DNA from: Emticicia sp. BO119
GTDB taxonomy: Bacteria; Bacteroidota; Bacteroidia; Cytophagales; Spirosomataceae
Length of the DNA stretch: 64,000 nucleotides
Direction: 5' to 3'
Assembly: GCF_013912375.1 (NCBI RefSeq)
Contig: NZ_JACETV010000002.1
Span: 558,001-622,000 of the forward strand
The position numbers and the translations under genes are program-made. The notes below the pieces were generated by a model, which saw only the letters and a list, made by a program, of their open reading frames with translations, did not search any database and was not told where the DNA came from. Positions 26,169 to 35,636 of the stretch are shown in pieces; positions within the stretch are counted from its first letter, which is position 1; the number at the start of each line of letters is the position of its first letter.

Positions 26169-27779
26169 CTAATTCTTCTCCAACAACTCCTTCGCCTCAT
26201 TATACTGTCTGTCGCGCCGATCTATATATTCTTTGTATTTCATCAGCCAGCTTAGGTACTTCTTAGCTAAAGTCGGGTCAGTAGGTAAATAATATTTAGC
26301 CAGTTTCATCATCGCATCAAATTTATAGCCTTGCTCCTGATAATTATCGTAATCGGATAGTATCTTAAATTTTATCATCCCCTCAACTTTAGTTAGCTCA
26401 GACTTTTCAAGAATTACCCCGCTATAGAATGATTTTCCAGGGTGCTGCTGCAAACTGCTCCAGTATTTAAGCGCAAGGTCTTTTCCGAAACTTTGTATAG
26501 TCTTATCTTTTGATTTGGCTATTATTTCATAAGCAGTAGGAGTATCCCATTGAGCATTAAAAGGATAATATTTAATTAATAGTTTCAATAATTCATCACT
26601 TGAAGGATAACCATCAGTTAGTGACTGAGGGGCAAAACTCATCACAGTAGCATAAGCAAAAAGTTCTTCAAAATTGAATTTCGATGGAAGCGTTTTTATC
26701 TGGTTTTCAATTGCTGTAATATCTTTATTGAAAGAAATACCTTCTTTTTTATTTAGCACAAAAGTCTTGAGAAAAGCGCAAACCAAAGGTGCATTAAACG
26801 GGTTCCCAAACCCTAATCGGGTAGTAGCCGAAGCCATATCGGTTGAGGACAGCATCACAAAAGTAAGGTTTCTGGAAGGAATTTTCAGTAAGATGGAAGC
26901 ATCAGCCCCATACCCATAGGCCCAATGTATATCAAGCCCGTTAATTTTACTTGTAAACCACCCCATACCCTGTGGACTACCCTTATAAAAGGGGGTAGTT
27001 ATTGTTTTGTAACGTTCTTTTGAGATTATTGTTCCTTTATCAAGAGCCGCACTATATTTTACTAAGTCACGTACGCTGCTCATCATCCCATAAGCAGGCC
27101 CACTTTGCATATTCGGAAAATTAAGTCTCGAATTAGTATAAGCCTTTAGCGAGTCATTATAAGCATACAATCTTGCTACGCTATTAATGAGCTTTTCATG
27201 TTTGGCAGCATTATATTTAGCAATGGTATGGTTGAGGTTCAAAGGCTCAATCAGGCGTTTTTCTACTTCATAAGTAAATGGTCGTGTTATATCATTGGCA
27301 GAATCTATTTTATTAATGCTCCTGATGGCATTAAAGACTGTATTATATTTGCCACCATTGTACACAAAGCCCGTTCCGATAGGTTTGCTTTCAGAGGTAT
27401 GGCTTAAAATATGTGCCAGTGTCGTTTTATCATCCCAACGTTCTTTAGTAAAATACTGGTTAGGGAAATTGTTCAGTAAATCATCTAAACGGAGTTTTCT
27501 TTCTGCCTCCATTTGCTGCATTATTACTGAGGTCATACCCTTGGTAAGCGATGAAATAACAAAAATATGGTCAGCATTCACAGGCTCTTTGGTATCGGGA
27601 TTCGCATAACCTATTCCTTTAAAATAAATCAAGCTATCCCCTTTGGCCACACCAATTGCCATGGCAGGCATTTTTAGTAGTTGGGTATAGGTCTCAATAT
27701 CTTTCGTGAATCTATTGAAATCCTGTGCGCGTAAAAGATGTGTCAAGAGACATAACCCAACTACTAATAGTTTTTTCAT
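26169..27779 (-). CDS. Serine hydrolase of the beta-lactamase/class C penicillin-binding family, exported
   Basis: 536 residues from the ATG that opens a signal peptide (MKKLLVVGLCLLTHLLRAQ); a longer start at 27824 is unlikely. The beta-lactamase-like domain has the SxxK nucleophile motif SLTK near residue 78, a YxN-like VYNGGKYN near 130 and a C-terminal GYG motif near 295. The last 170 residues are helical and unrelated to the catalytic domain. The substrate may be a D-amino-acid peptide or an ester; antibiotic resistance should not be assumed. It is downstream of the small lectin-like gene on the same strand with about 130 bases between. Confidence 0.85.
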   Translation of the reverse strand: MKKLLVVGLCLLTHLLRAQDFNRFTKDIETYTQLLKMPAMAIGVAKGDSLIYFKGIGYANPDTKEPVNADHIFVISSLTKGMTSVIMQQMEAERKLRLDDLLNNFPNQYFTKERWDDKTTLAHILSHTSESKPIGTGFVYNGGKYNTVFNAIRSINKIDSANDITRPFTYEVEKRLIEPLNLNHTIAKYNAAKHEKLINSVARLYAYNDSLKAYTNSRLNFPNMQSGPAYGMMSSVRDLVKYSAALDKGTIISKERYKTITTPFYKGSPQGMGWFTSKINGLDIHWAYGYGADASILLKIPSRNLTFVMLSSTDMASATTRLGFGNPFNAPLVCAFLKTFVLNKKEGISFNKDITAIENQIKTLPSKFNFEELFAYATVMSFAPQSLTDGYPSSDELLKLLIKYYPFNAQWDTPTAYEIIAKSKDKTIQSFGKDLALKYWSSLQQHPGKSFYSGVILEKSELTKVEGMIKFKILSDYDNYQEQGYKFDAMMKLAKYYLPTDPTLAKKYLSWLMKYKEYIDRRDRQYNEAKELLEKN

Positions 27780-27907
27780 AATGTTTGTATTCCTTTCGAA
27801 CAAAGACATTGACCTTGGGTGCAATGTTGCACAAATCTGGTAAATAGTACCTGTTAAAATTTGTTAAAAAGTAGATTAACTGGTCATTGCTATACAAACT
27901 CAAATAA

Positions 27908-28546
27908 TCATTTATCAGTAGGTGAAACCGTCAGATTCGTAAAAGTACCCAGTGTCATCGGCCCTGTCCATAGACCTATTTTACCGGCTGTATTCGCGGC
28001 CAGACTTTCTACTACCAGACAAGGTTCTTTACTGGTATTCACAAATACTTTTACAAGCGGTTTCTCAATCACTATTCTTACATGAAACCAGCCGTCAGGG
28101 TCAGGTACAGGATTTACTCCCTTTTCATATTTACCCGGAGTATCATCCCGCAATTTAAACCAGGGCTGGTTGGGTAGGTTAGCATATTGCACTGCTCGCT
28201 TTTGTCGGGCCGCATCAGGAATCGTAAAATTGAATGGACGAAAATAAACGTGCTCGTAGGTTTTATCATCCTGAATGTTAAAGGCAATCCCGATAAAACT
28301 TTGTTGTACAATATTCTGACCTTTTAAATCACATTCAATTATACCATTACTCATCTGGAAATCATTAAATACCATCATGCCGTCTGTTTCGGTTTTACCA
28401 AGAACAATGGTGTCTTTCCAGACTGGCATTAATCGATTATAGACTGACCACTTAGAGCCGTCTTTCAAATCTATTTTTTGCATTTTATTTTGTCCGAAAG
28501 TATTATTTATAATGACAAAGAGCAGGAGTACTAATAATTTTTTCAT
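27908..28546 (-). CDS. Secreted concanavalin/LamG-like protein, small copy
   Basis: 212 residues, signal peptide about 1-18 (ends NTFGQ). It consists of one DUF1080/LamG-like beta-sandwich (GIIECDLKGQNIVQQSFIGIAFNIQDDKTYEHVYFRPF, WFHVRIVIEKPLVKVFVNT, GKIGLWTGPMTLGTFTNLTV). It is related to the N-terminal half of the 13398 protein. The gene is divergent from the membrane HTH regulator at 28715, just as 13398 is divergent from the regulator at 12000. No catalytic residues are evident; a carbohydrate-binding role is a guess. Confidence 0.75.
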   Translation of the reverse strand: MKKLLVLLLFVIINNTFGQNKMQKIDLKDGSKWSVYNRLMPVWKDTIVLGKTETDGMMVFNDFQMSNGIIECDLKGQNIVQQSFIGIAFNIQDDKTYEHVYFRPFNFTIPDAARQKRAVQYANLPNQPWFKLRDDTPGKYEKGVNPVPDPDGWFHVRIVIEKPLVKVFVNTSKEPCLVVESLAANTAGKIGLWTGPMTLGTFTNLTVSPTDK

Positions 28547-28714
28547 AATGTCTGAGATTTTGGATTAGATTAAAAATGTGAGAATAATCTGTTTGTTAGA
28601 ATTGTATTAGATGGATTTTTTTTGGCAAATTTGTAAGAAAGAAGAAGCTAATACTTGTCCAAATATGTTCCAAAACAGGTTCATTTTCGTTCAAGCGCTA
28701 ATTATGAATTTAAA

Positions 28715-30019
28715 ATGGAGCACTTAGAGGTAGAAAATATTGAAAAATGTAAAAAAGCGATTGAGGATAAACTCAATTGGGGAAGCAGCACTTTATGGCT
28801 GAATTATGATTTTGAGCGACTTAATGACCAGATATTTGTTGAGACTAACGTTCAGATAAGCGTGTCTACGCTTAAAAGGATATTTGGCAAGGCGAGTTAT
28901 CATAGTTCTCCGTCTTTAACTACACTCAATACGTTAGCGCAGTTTATCGGCTTTACAAACTGGAGAGATTTCACCAGGAGTATTGTTGTTCAGCCAACCG
29001 TTCCTGATTCTTCTATTCAGGGAGTACCCGTGGCTTCTCCTGCTGCGCAGGTTGTTAACAAAAATCAGCGAAGATATTTTATCTATGGTATTATCAGTAC
29101 ATTGGTAATTATCAGTCTTATTGCTTTTATGAACAGGAAAGAAGAGCAACAAATAGACTATTCCAAATTCTCTTTTGAAGCAAACAAAGTTGTCACACAA
29201 GGGGTACCTAATTCGGTAATCTTTACCTATGATGCAACAGCCGCCAAACCCAATGATTCGGTATTTATTGTACAGACCTGGGATTTAAGGCGAAGGAAAA
29301 AAGTAGATAGAATCGCACATAATCACTCTGCCATGTACTATTATCCGGGTTTTTTCAGAACAAAACTGATAGTAAACAACCAGATAGTAAAAGAGCATGA
29401 TCTGCAGATTAAAACGGATAACTGGTTGACTTTGGTGGAGTCAAAGAATGATGGACAGATGCCATTATATTTTACCAAACCGGAAGTATTGAAAGACAAT
29501 GAAATAAGGGTAGACAGAGACTTGCTGAAAAAGTATAACCTCTCGCTTCACCCCGAATCTCCAAGAATCAGGTTTTTTAATCAGACAGATTTAGGAGAAT
29601 TGATGAATGATAATTTTACTTTTGAAACTGTACTAAAAAATGATTTTTCAGAGGGAACAGGCACCTGCCAGAAAATACAGATACTAATTCAATGCAAAGA
29701 CGATATTATTATTATACCACTTTCTGCCAGAACCTGTGTCGGCGATATTAATTTATATGCCTGTGGTATCAATGTAGCCAGTACAGATAACGATTTGTCG
29801 GGCTTTGGTTGTGATTTAAACCAATGGACGAAGCTAAGAGTTGAAACCCGCAATAAGCAAATGACTTTTTTTGTCAACGACAAAAAGGCTCATACACTTA
29901 CATTCAAACATAATTCTACCGGAATCGTAGGCCTGCAGTATCGCTTTGATGGAGTTGGGGCAGTAAAAGACACATGGATTGAGGGAGCGGGAGGTAGGCA
30001 TGAGTTTGCGGCAAAATGA
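28715..30019 (+). CDS. Membrane-bound HTH regulator with PKD-like and lectin-like outer domains, second copy
   Basis: 434 residues from the ATG at 28715; the in-frame TTG at 28655 is less likely. Residues 1-90 are the helical DNA-binding-like domain (VSVSTLKRIFGK ... SLTTLNTLAQFIGFTNWRDF), a transmembrane helix lies at about 120-139, then a PKD-like domain (VPNSVIFTYDATAAK, near 165-250) and a C-terminal lectin-like beta domain (about 290-430). It is a paralogue of the 12000 gene with the same domain order. It is divergent from the lectin-like gene at 27908 and is followed after 35 bases by a DUF1330-like gene. A one-component sensor-regulator is inferred. Confidence 0.75.
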   Translation: MEHLEVENIEKCKKAIEDKLNWGSSTLWLNYDFERLNDQIFVETNVQISVSTLKRIFGKASYHSSPSLTTLNTLAQFIGFTNWRDFTRSIVVQPTVPDSSIQGVPVASPAAQVVNKNQRRYFIYGIISTLVIISLIAFMNRKEEQQIDYSKFSFEANKVVTQGVPNSVIFTYDATAAKPNDSVFIVQTWDLRRRKKVDRIAHNHSAMYYYPGFFRTKLIVNNQIVKEHDLQIKTDNWLTLVESKNDGQMPLYFTKPEVLKDNEIRVDRDLLKKYNLSLHPESPRIRFFNQTDLGELMNDNFTFETVLKNDFSEGTGTCQKIQILIQCKDDIIIIPLSARTCVGDINLYACGINVASTDNDLSGFGCDLNQWTKLRVETRNKQMTFFVNDKKAHTLTFKHNSTGIVGLQYRFDGVGAVKDTWIEGAGGRHEFAAK

Positions 30020-30054
30020 GCTTAATAAGCTATTAATAAATAAAATTCTTAACT

Positions 30055-30357
30055 ATGATTTACATTACCCAACTGATTTTTGTAAAAGAAGGCAAAGAAG
30101 CTGTTTTTCATGAATTTGAAGACAATGTGCTACCCTTAATAGAGAAATTTAATGGTAAGTTGCTATACAGGGTCAGACCTGATAATCCAGCTTATATAGT
30201 GGCAGAAGGTGAAAAACCTTATGAAATACATTTTGTGACTTTTGAGTCAGAAAGTGATTTGCAGGCATATATGAAAGATGATGGACGTCTGAAATTTATC
30301 CATTTGAAAAATGATTCTGTTCAATCAATGCTTCTGGTAAAAGGAAATAAAATGTAG
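30055..30357 (+). CDS. DUF1330-like small protein
   Basis: 100 residues with a ferredoxin-like alpha/beta pattern (MIYITQLIFVKEGKEAVFHEFEDNVLPLIEKFNGKLLYRV ... IHFVTFESESDLQAYMKDD). It resembles DUF1330/dimeric alpha-beta barrel proteins, whose function is not established. The next gene starts 2 bases after its stop, so it forms an operon with the FMN reductase. Confidence 0.7.
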   Translation: MIYITQLIFVKEGKEAVFHEFEDNVLPLIEKFNGKLLYRVRPDNPAYIVAEGEKPYEIHFVTFESESDLQAYMKDDGRLKFIHLKNDSVQSMLLVKGNKM

Positions 30358-30359
30358 AT

Positions 30360-30908
30360 ATGGTATTGAAAAAGAAAGTATTAGGCATTTTAGGAAGTAC
30401 TAAAGCCAACTCAAATAATGAACGATTATTAAAAAAAATAGGTGAGTTAATGCAAGAGCATATTGACTTAACCATTTTTGATAAGATAGCAGAATTACCC
30501 CATTTTAATCCTGACTTAGATAATGAAGAAATAGCTCCACTTATAACAGATTTCAGAAATCAAATTGCAGAAGCCGATGGGGTGTTGATTTGCACACCCG
30601 AATACGTTTTCAGTATTCCAGGAAGTTTGAAAAATGCGCTGGAGTGGACAGTCTCAACAGTGGTATTTTCTGATAAACCGCTGGGTATTATTACCGCATC
30701 GGCATCAGGCGAAAAAGGGCATGAGCAATTACAACTAATTCTGCGAACCCTGGGGGCTGATTTTAATGAGGAAACTCTCTTATTAATTAGCGGTATAAAG
30801 GGGAAAATTAATGAACAGGGGGAACTTACTCTCCCTGAAACTGAACAAAAAGTGAAGCGTTTTGCTGAAGCTTTTATAAAACTATTAATGTGGAGATGGG
30901 ACTCATAG
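30360..30908 (+). CDS. NADPH-dependent FMN reductase-family flavoprotein
   Basis: 182 residues with a flavodoxin-like fold: the phosphate-binding start LGILGSTKANSNNERLLKK (about 8-26), the family motif CTPEYVFSIPGSLKNALEW near 79-97 and a third segment KPLGIITASASGEKG. It reduces FMN, quinones or azo compounds at the expense of NADPH. It is translationally close to the DUF1330-like gene upstream, which hints at a shared small-molecule redox role. Confidence 0.88.
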   Translation: MVLKKKVLGILGSTKANSNNERLLKKIGELMQEHIDLTIFDKIAELPHFNPDLDNEEIAPLITDFRNQIAEADGVLICTPEYVFSIPGSLKNALEWTVSTVVFSDKPLGIITASASGEKGHEQLQLILRTLGADFNEETLLLISGIKGKINEQGELTLPETEQKVKRFAEAFIKLLMWRWDS

Positions 30909-30954
30909 TAAAATTTCATATTTGAATATCCTATACACCCCTTGTTCTCTGCCC

Positions 30955-32271
30955 TCATTTAATCTTTGGGCTTTCAAATCCTAATTTCTTCAATCCCTGT
31001 TGAATCTCGGGAATACCCATAAATAATTTCCAGAATAAACCACTTCTGTAATTCTCTATCATCACTACAATAGGCCCCTGATCAATAGCCAGATAAGATT
31101 CTGCCACCCAGTTTTTAGATTCATTCATGGCATCTTTAAAGCCATATTCTCCCCAGAGTTGAGCACCTTTTTCTTCGTAAAAATAACGCAACGCCGCCAT
31201 TGATTCTTTAGGTGTATAAGGAAATGCCGATAGTGCGGCTGTGGGAGTAATAACGCCCAAATCGTTATCAGGGGAATGTGCATTATATCCTTCGTGATTA
31301 TCACTCGCCGTCAATCCCCAGCAATTTGGGCCATAGCCTTTGAATTTATTCGGGTTAATTACGCAATGCTTATAGTTAATCAGAGTATGGTTAAGATTCT
31401 GCTGCCAGTAGTCGGCATATTGGTCTTTCAAGCCTCTCGGGTCTAAACCTAAGAAAGAATATTGTGAGAAAAATAAAGGTCCGCCGTAGTCAAAGCCTAA
31501 GGGCAGTTTTATCCCGTAAAATTCTTTGCCATTTTTAAAATGGTCGCTCTGTGCCCAGCATTTAATATAATGCTCGCGTGTAATAGGATAACGGCGGGAA
31601 GATGCCCCTAAAATATAGGTAATAAGCGTTTCATTCCAACCTCGTAGTTCAAAATTCATTGCCCAACCATTGTTTGGACTCCAATGCCAATATAGCTGAT
31701 TAACTGAACCCTGCGTAAACCAGTCAAATTCGAGTTCATCCCACATCCAGGTGGTTTTCTGGCGTATATCTCTTTCAACGTTATTATCTTTATTGAAATA
31801 TTCTCTGGCGCACAAAAGACCCTGAAAGAGATAAGTGGTCTCTACCAGATCTGCTCCATCATCTTTACGGCCAAACGGAATGGTCTTCCCTGTTTCGCCA
31901 TCCATCCAGTGAGCAAAAGCCCCGTGATAACTCTGGGCTTTAAAAAGGAAATTGACAATTTTCCTGATTCTCTCCGCTCCCTCTTCTCTTTTTATCCAAC
32001 CACGCTCAACGCCTGCTATAATGGCCATTACCCCGAATCCGGTTCCACCAATGGTACAGGTTTCATGTCCATACCCGAAATTGGTATTGCTACGCTCACG
32101 GGCAAGCCCGCTTTTAGGATGTCCGAAATCCCAGAAATAGCGTAAGGTTTGTTTTTGAACAAGGTCTAATAAGGCTTCATCAGAGAGTTTATCTGTAGTT
32201 TTGTTGCTTTTCTGCCCATTAACCAACAACGAAACGCATAATAGACAGAAAATAACCGTATTAGTTTTCAT
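30955..32271 (-). CDS. Exported glucoamylase-family (PF10091-type) hydrolase
   Basis: 438 residues from the ATG at 32271, which opens a signal peptide ending VNGQ; an ATG 9 codons upstream is less likely. The protein has the typical opening LLDLVQKQTLRYFWDFGHPKSGLARER and the middle motifs WSPNNGWAMNFELRGWNETLITYILGASS, CWGLTASDN and SPDNDLGVITPTAALSAFPY of the bacterial glycoamylase-like family, an (alpha/alpha)6 barrel. It is probably a periplasmic glycan hydrolase, perhaps on beta-glucans. Convergent with the FMN reductase gene; no SusCD pair is nearby. Confidence 0.9.
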   Translation of the reverse strand: MKTNTVIFCLLCVSLLVNGQKSNKTTDKLSDEALLDLVQKQTLRYFWDFGHPKSGLARERSNTNFGYGHETCTIGGTGFGVMAIIAGVERGWIKREEGAERIRKIVNFLFKAQSYHGAFAHWMDGETGKTIPFGRKDDGADLVETTYLFQGLLCAREYFNKDNNVERDIRQKTTWMWDELEFDWFTQGSVNQLYWHWSPNNGWAMNFELRGWNETLITYILGASSRRYPITREHYIKCWAQSDHFKNGKEFYGIKLPLGFDYGGPLFFSQYSFLGLDPRGLKDQYADYWQQNLNHTLINYKHCVINPNKFKGYGPNCWGLTASDNHEGYNAHSPDNDLGVITPTAALSAFPYTPKESMAALRYFYEEKGAQLWGEYGFKDAMNESKNWVAESYLAIDQGPIVVMIENYRSGLFWKLFMGIPEIQQGLKKLGFESPKIK

Positions 32272-32436
32272 AAGTAATTCAGGTTGACAATAAGACACGA
32301 TCCGTTTTCAAAAATAGGGTAAAAAAAACAAATTCTGAAAATAGGAAGTAAGAAAATCTCCTCTTAGTTTGTGCTAAGATATTTCTAAGATTGATACAAA
32401 GGTGAGTCTTCTTTACTGTTAAACCTGAAAATAGAT

Positions 32437-33219
32437 TTATTTCTTTTTTCTGGAACGGATAACATTAAGTCGTTCTAAAAGGAGTTTACGCCCCCCCTCA
32501 ATCAGAGGCAATTCATGAGGGCCAACAAATATCTGATTGCTTTCAATCTTATTCAAATGGTCTAAATTAATAGTTATTGAGCGTGAGAGTTTGAAGAAAT
32601 TATCAGGTAGAAAACTCAATAAATGACCGAATCCAACAGAAAAGACATTAGGGATCTGGGCATGATAATTTTTATCAGGATATATCCGTTGGAATTCCTC
32701 CTGAGTCAGGAAAAACTCGGTATAAACCTTATGTGCATTTACGTAGTACATATTTTTGTAATTAATGCGTACTAATTTGTTTTGTCCGTCAGGTATATAA
32801 ATATGATCTGGCATCGAAACTATATCTACCATATTACCCTGATAAAAATTGTGGATGGCCAGTTCAATCTGCATGGTCAGTTCGCTGGGCCTGAATGGTT
32901 TATGGAGGTATGCTAATGGATTCGTCTTTTTTGCCTTTTTGAAAGTTTCAGCTTCTGTAAATGCCGTCAGATAGATAAATGGTATTGATTTGATACGCAT
33001 CAGTTCCTTGGCTGTCTCAATACCATCAGGCTGGCTGCCCCCAAAGTCAATATCAATTAATGCCATATCCGGCAGTTCTTTTTTCATTATCTGAATAGCT
33101 GATGCATAGTCATGAGCCTTACCACACACGATAAAACCTGCCTTAACAAGATTTTCCTCAATCGTAAACTGAGTGAGGGGATCATCTTCCACAATCATAA
33201 TGCGTAATATCTGATTCAT
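32437..33219 (-). CDS. LytTR response regulator (pair 1)
   Basis: 260 residues. Receiver domain about 5-125 with acidic cluster EDD at 11-13, phosphorylation site Asp56 (LIDIDFG) and Lys near 106 (HKPF). A LytTR DNA-binding domain fills about 150-255 (VRINYKNMYYVNAHKVYTEFFL, FFKLSRSITINLDHLNKI). The start codon overlaps the end of the kinase gene by 4 bases, so the two are translationally coupled. It is a paralogue of the regulator at 44573. Confidence 0.93.
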   Translation of the reverse strand: MNQILRIMIVEDDPLTQFTIEENLVKAGFIVCGKAHDYASAIQIMKKELPDMALIDIDFGGSQPDGIETAKELMRIKSIPFIYLTAFTEAETFKKAKKTNPLAYLHKPFRPSELTMQIELAIHNFYQGNMVDIVSMPDHIYIPDGQNKLVRINYKNMYYVNAHKVYTEFFLTQEEFQRIYPDKNYHAQIPNVFSVGFGHLLSFLPDNFFKLSRSITINLDHLNKIESNQIFVGPHELPLIEGGRKLLLERLNVIRSRKKK

Positions 33220-34961
33220 GTGGTGCTAACTTTAGTTGTTGCCAGATTTTTCTTTGTTTTGATAGCCTGTTTCTGAAATGTCAGATAAAATGCTGTACCC
33301 TCATTTTCAAAGCCTGATTTGCCTTTGAGTCTTTCAGTAAATATCTGAATCAGTTTTAGGCCAAATGTTTTTTTCTTGGTGCTTTGTTCAAAACCCAGAC
33401 CATTATCAGAGACTTGCAGAAGAATCTGTCCTTCATTTTCATAGCAATGAATTGTTAAGGCAGGGATTGGATTTTCAGGGAAAGCATATTTACAGGCATT
33501 GGTTACCAATTCATTGATAATGAGTCCCAATGGCAAAGCCTGCTCAACATGCAGCCAGAGAGAAGCTATCTGATAATCAGGTTGCAAATCAGGATAATCA
33601 TAACTTCTTAAAATGCCTTCCGTTAATTCGGGAATAAAACTTGCTAAATCAATTTCAATTAACCTGGCACCATCATACAAACGATGATGGACAATAGAAA
33701 CCGCTTCAATTCTTAACAAAGCATCATTAACAGCCCTCTTGGCATTCTCATCATTTAATCGGTTAGATTGCAGACTGAGTAGATTAGTGACCTGTTGGAG
33801 GTTATTTTTCACCCTATGATTTTGTTCAGAGACCAGAGCCTCATTTTGTTTACTGAGGATTCTGTATTTTCTAAAGAACCAGAAGAAGATAATGCTTGTA
33901 AGCAGGGCAAAAGCCCCGATAGCAATAGCGATTTTAGTAAATTTTTCCTGTTCTTTGAGTTCGGCTTCTTTCTTTTGGGTATCATATTCTATTTTTAAGC
34001 GAGAAACTGCGCCGTCACGGTCACTGCTTATAGCCATTAGTAATAGCTCATGATATTGTTCATAATATTGAAGGGCTTCTTTGTAGTTTTGGGTTTGTTT
34101 GTTTAGATTATAGTAAGTTTTGAATAACCTATTTTTATCATCATAACTACCAGTATTAGAAGTATCAGCTATGTATTTCGCTTTGTCTAGCCAATTTTTA
34201 GCTTCACTAAAATTCTGTAAAAGAAAATAAGTAGTCCCTAAGTCCAGAGATTTCGAAAATAATTCATAAGTAGCTCTCTTTTTTAGAGACAAATTATATG
34301 CTTTTTTTAAAGATTTAATGGAGAGGCTAGCATCATTATGCTCAAAGGTAAAGTCATTACTAAAGGCAATGTTACCTGGATGAGTAAGTTTTTTTAAACT
34401 TTTGCCAATTTTATCGGCTTGGTTACGATAATAATTAGCACTATCTAAAGAATATCTCTTGTACTTTTGAGGTTGTTTTAATCTTGCTTCGTTTCCTAAG
34501 TTGTGAATCCCACATAACATAATATAGGCACTCATTAGACGTTCCTGAGCACCTACAATGCGGAAATTGATTGCTGCTTTTTGTACAACTTCCATCGCCT
34601 CATCATATTTGTCATTCCTTAATAAAAAATTAGTCATAAAAATATATACCCTCCCAAGATTTTCCGAAGGGCCTAAAGGCTCTAAAATGCGGAGTGCCCT
34701 CGTCAACATTTTTTCAGCATTGAAAAAGTCTCCTATGCTAATGTATCTTTTACCCATATTATAACATGCATCGGCAACCTCTAAGGAATCCCCTTTGGCT
34801 ATAGCTTTTTCATAGTCTTTTTTTGTTTCCTCAAGTTGGGCATATATCATTCCTCCGAGTAATTTAGATTTTTCGGCACTTCCCTGCGCCTTTGAAAAAA
34901 GGCTGCAAAATGAAAAAAATACAAATAAAATCAGAAAAGATGGATGGTGTTTGAAGTACAT
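33216..34961 (-). CDS. TPR-containing sensor histidine kinase (HisKA_2 type, pair 1)
   Basis: 581 residues: signal sequence (about 1-25), a periplasmic TPR-like helical region (about 40-330), one transmembrane helix (about 344-364) and a cytoplasmic kinase core. The phospho-acceptor is His382 in EQNHRVKNNLQ, the HisKA_2 motif, and the HATPase N box is LIINELVTNACKYAFP. It phosphorylates the LytTR regulator whose start overlaps its stop. The same architecture is repeated at 42831. The signal is unknown; TPR repeats suggest protein-protein contact in the periplasm. Confidence 0.92.
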   Translation of the reverse strand: MYFKHHPSFLILFVFFSFCSLFSKAQGSAEKSKLLGGMIYAQLEETKKDYEKAIAKGDSLEVADACYNMGKRYISIGDFFNAEKMLTRALRILEPLGPSENLGRVYIFMTNFLLRNDKYDEAMEVVQKAAINFRIVGAQERLMSAYIMLCGIHNLGNEARLKQPQKYKRYSLDSANYYRNQADKIGKSLKKLTHPGNIAFSNDFTFEHNDASLSIKSLKKAYNLSLKKRATYELFSKSLDLGTTYFLLQNFSEAKNWLDKAKYIADTSNTGSYDDKNRLFKTYYNLNKQTQNYKEALQYYEQYHELLLMAISSDRDGAVSRLKIEYDTQKKEAELKEQEKFTKIAIAIGAFALLTSIIFFWFFRKYRILSKQNEALVSEQNHRVKNNLQQVTNLLSLQSNRLNDENAKRAVNDALLRIEAVSIVHHRLYDGARLIEIDLASFIPELTEGILRSYDYPDLQPDYQIASLWLHVEQALPLGLIINELVTNACKYAFPENPIPALTIHCYENEGQILLQVSDNGLGFEQSTKKKTFGLKLIQIFTERLKGKSGFENEGTAFYLTFQKQAIKTKKNLATTKVSTT

Positions 34962-35239
34962 TTAAGTCAGGCAATTGTTGTTGATTTCATTAAAATGATT
35001 GACAAATCTTACTAAAAAAATCCTGAGATCAAACGATGTGATTTCATTTTTTTTATTCGGTTGATATCCTGATTTTTAGTCGGTTTCTTCAATCGCAGCA
35101 ATAGGGTTTTCATTTACATTTTCCCTTCGTTGAGCAGTACTCCAATTCAAATCTTACCTATTGTTTTTCTTTTAAGGAAGAATTCTGTGCATACTTAAGA
35201 ATGCTCTCCCTTGAAACCAATAATAAACACTATTATTAT

Positions 35240-35485
35240 ATGCGATTTTTACTCATCACAATTTTTGCTTTGACGAATTTTTATGCATAGTGGCAAAGTA
35301 TTACTATTAACAATCCCACACCTATTATTATTTGCCCGGGAACAAATGAAATCATTACGGCCTCCAATAAATTAACAGGCACGGCAAATGTTACTTATCG
35401 TTCAAACAAGTCAGTTCAGTTAAATCAGGGTTTTAAGGCTGAAAGCGGCACTGTTTTTAAGGCGGAGATCGGAGGATGTAATTAA
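35240..35485 (+). pseudogene. Signal peptide plus C-terminal sorting domain, interrupted by an amber codon
   Basis: ATG at 35240 opens MRFLLITIFALTNFYA, then TAG at 35288-35290, then 64 in-frame codons to TAA at 35483-35485. The downstream part ends FKAESGTVFKAEIGGCN, nearly identical to the end of the 9709 protease (FKAEKGTVFKAETGGCN). Read through the stop, the product would be a signal peptide joined directly to a 3-coathanger/GCX-type domain with no enzyme between. CAG to TAG is the simplest change. It is probably a decayed remnant of a secreted protein that lost its middle; a tiny functional protein broken recently, or a sequencing error, are alternatives. Confidence 0.8.
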
Positions 35486-35501
35486 TTTAGAATTAATAGA
35501 T

Positions 35502-35543
35502 AATCCTGATTAATTCTGTATCATCGAATTAATCAGGATTTTT
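35502..35543 (+). terminator. Rho-independent terminator
   Basis: aatcctgattaatt (35502-35515) and aattaatcaggatt (35527-35540) form a perfect 14-base stem followed by T residues. It directly follows the sorting-domain pseudogene, showing that this remnant was a complete transcription unit. Confidence 0.85.
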
Positions 35544-35636
35544 GTATTTGTAAAATGTAATTTCCTACTCTAATAAATCCAGCACAAACTACAAATCTGC
35601 AAGAGATTTTAATATCTTTACAAAAAAGATAAGCCC

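Noticed and set aside
28655-28714. TTG start for the second HTH regulator
   Set aside because: The extra 20 residues are not shared with the paralogue; ATG at 28715 gives the expected N-terminus.
30560-30958. Minus-strand ORF of 132 residues over the FMN reductase gene
   Set aside because: Antisense to a clear flavoprotein; Ser/Ile-rich shadow composition.
35281-35485. Programmed stop-codon read-through in the sorting-domain gene
   Set aside because: No downstream stimulatory structure or precedent is visible; a CAG to TAG change in a remnant is simpler.
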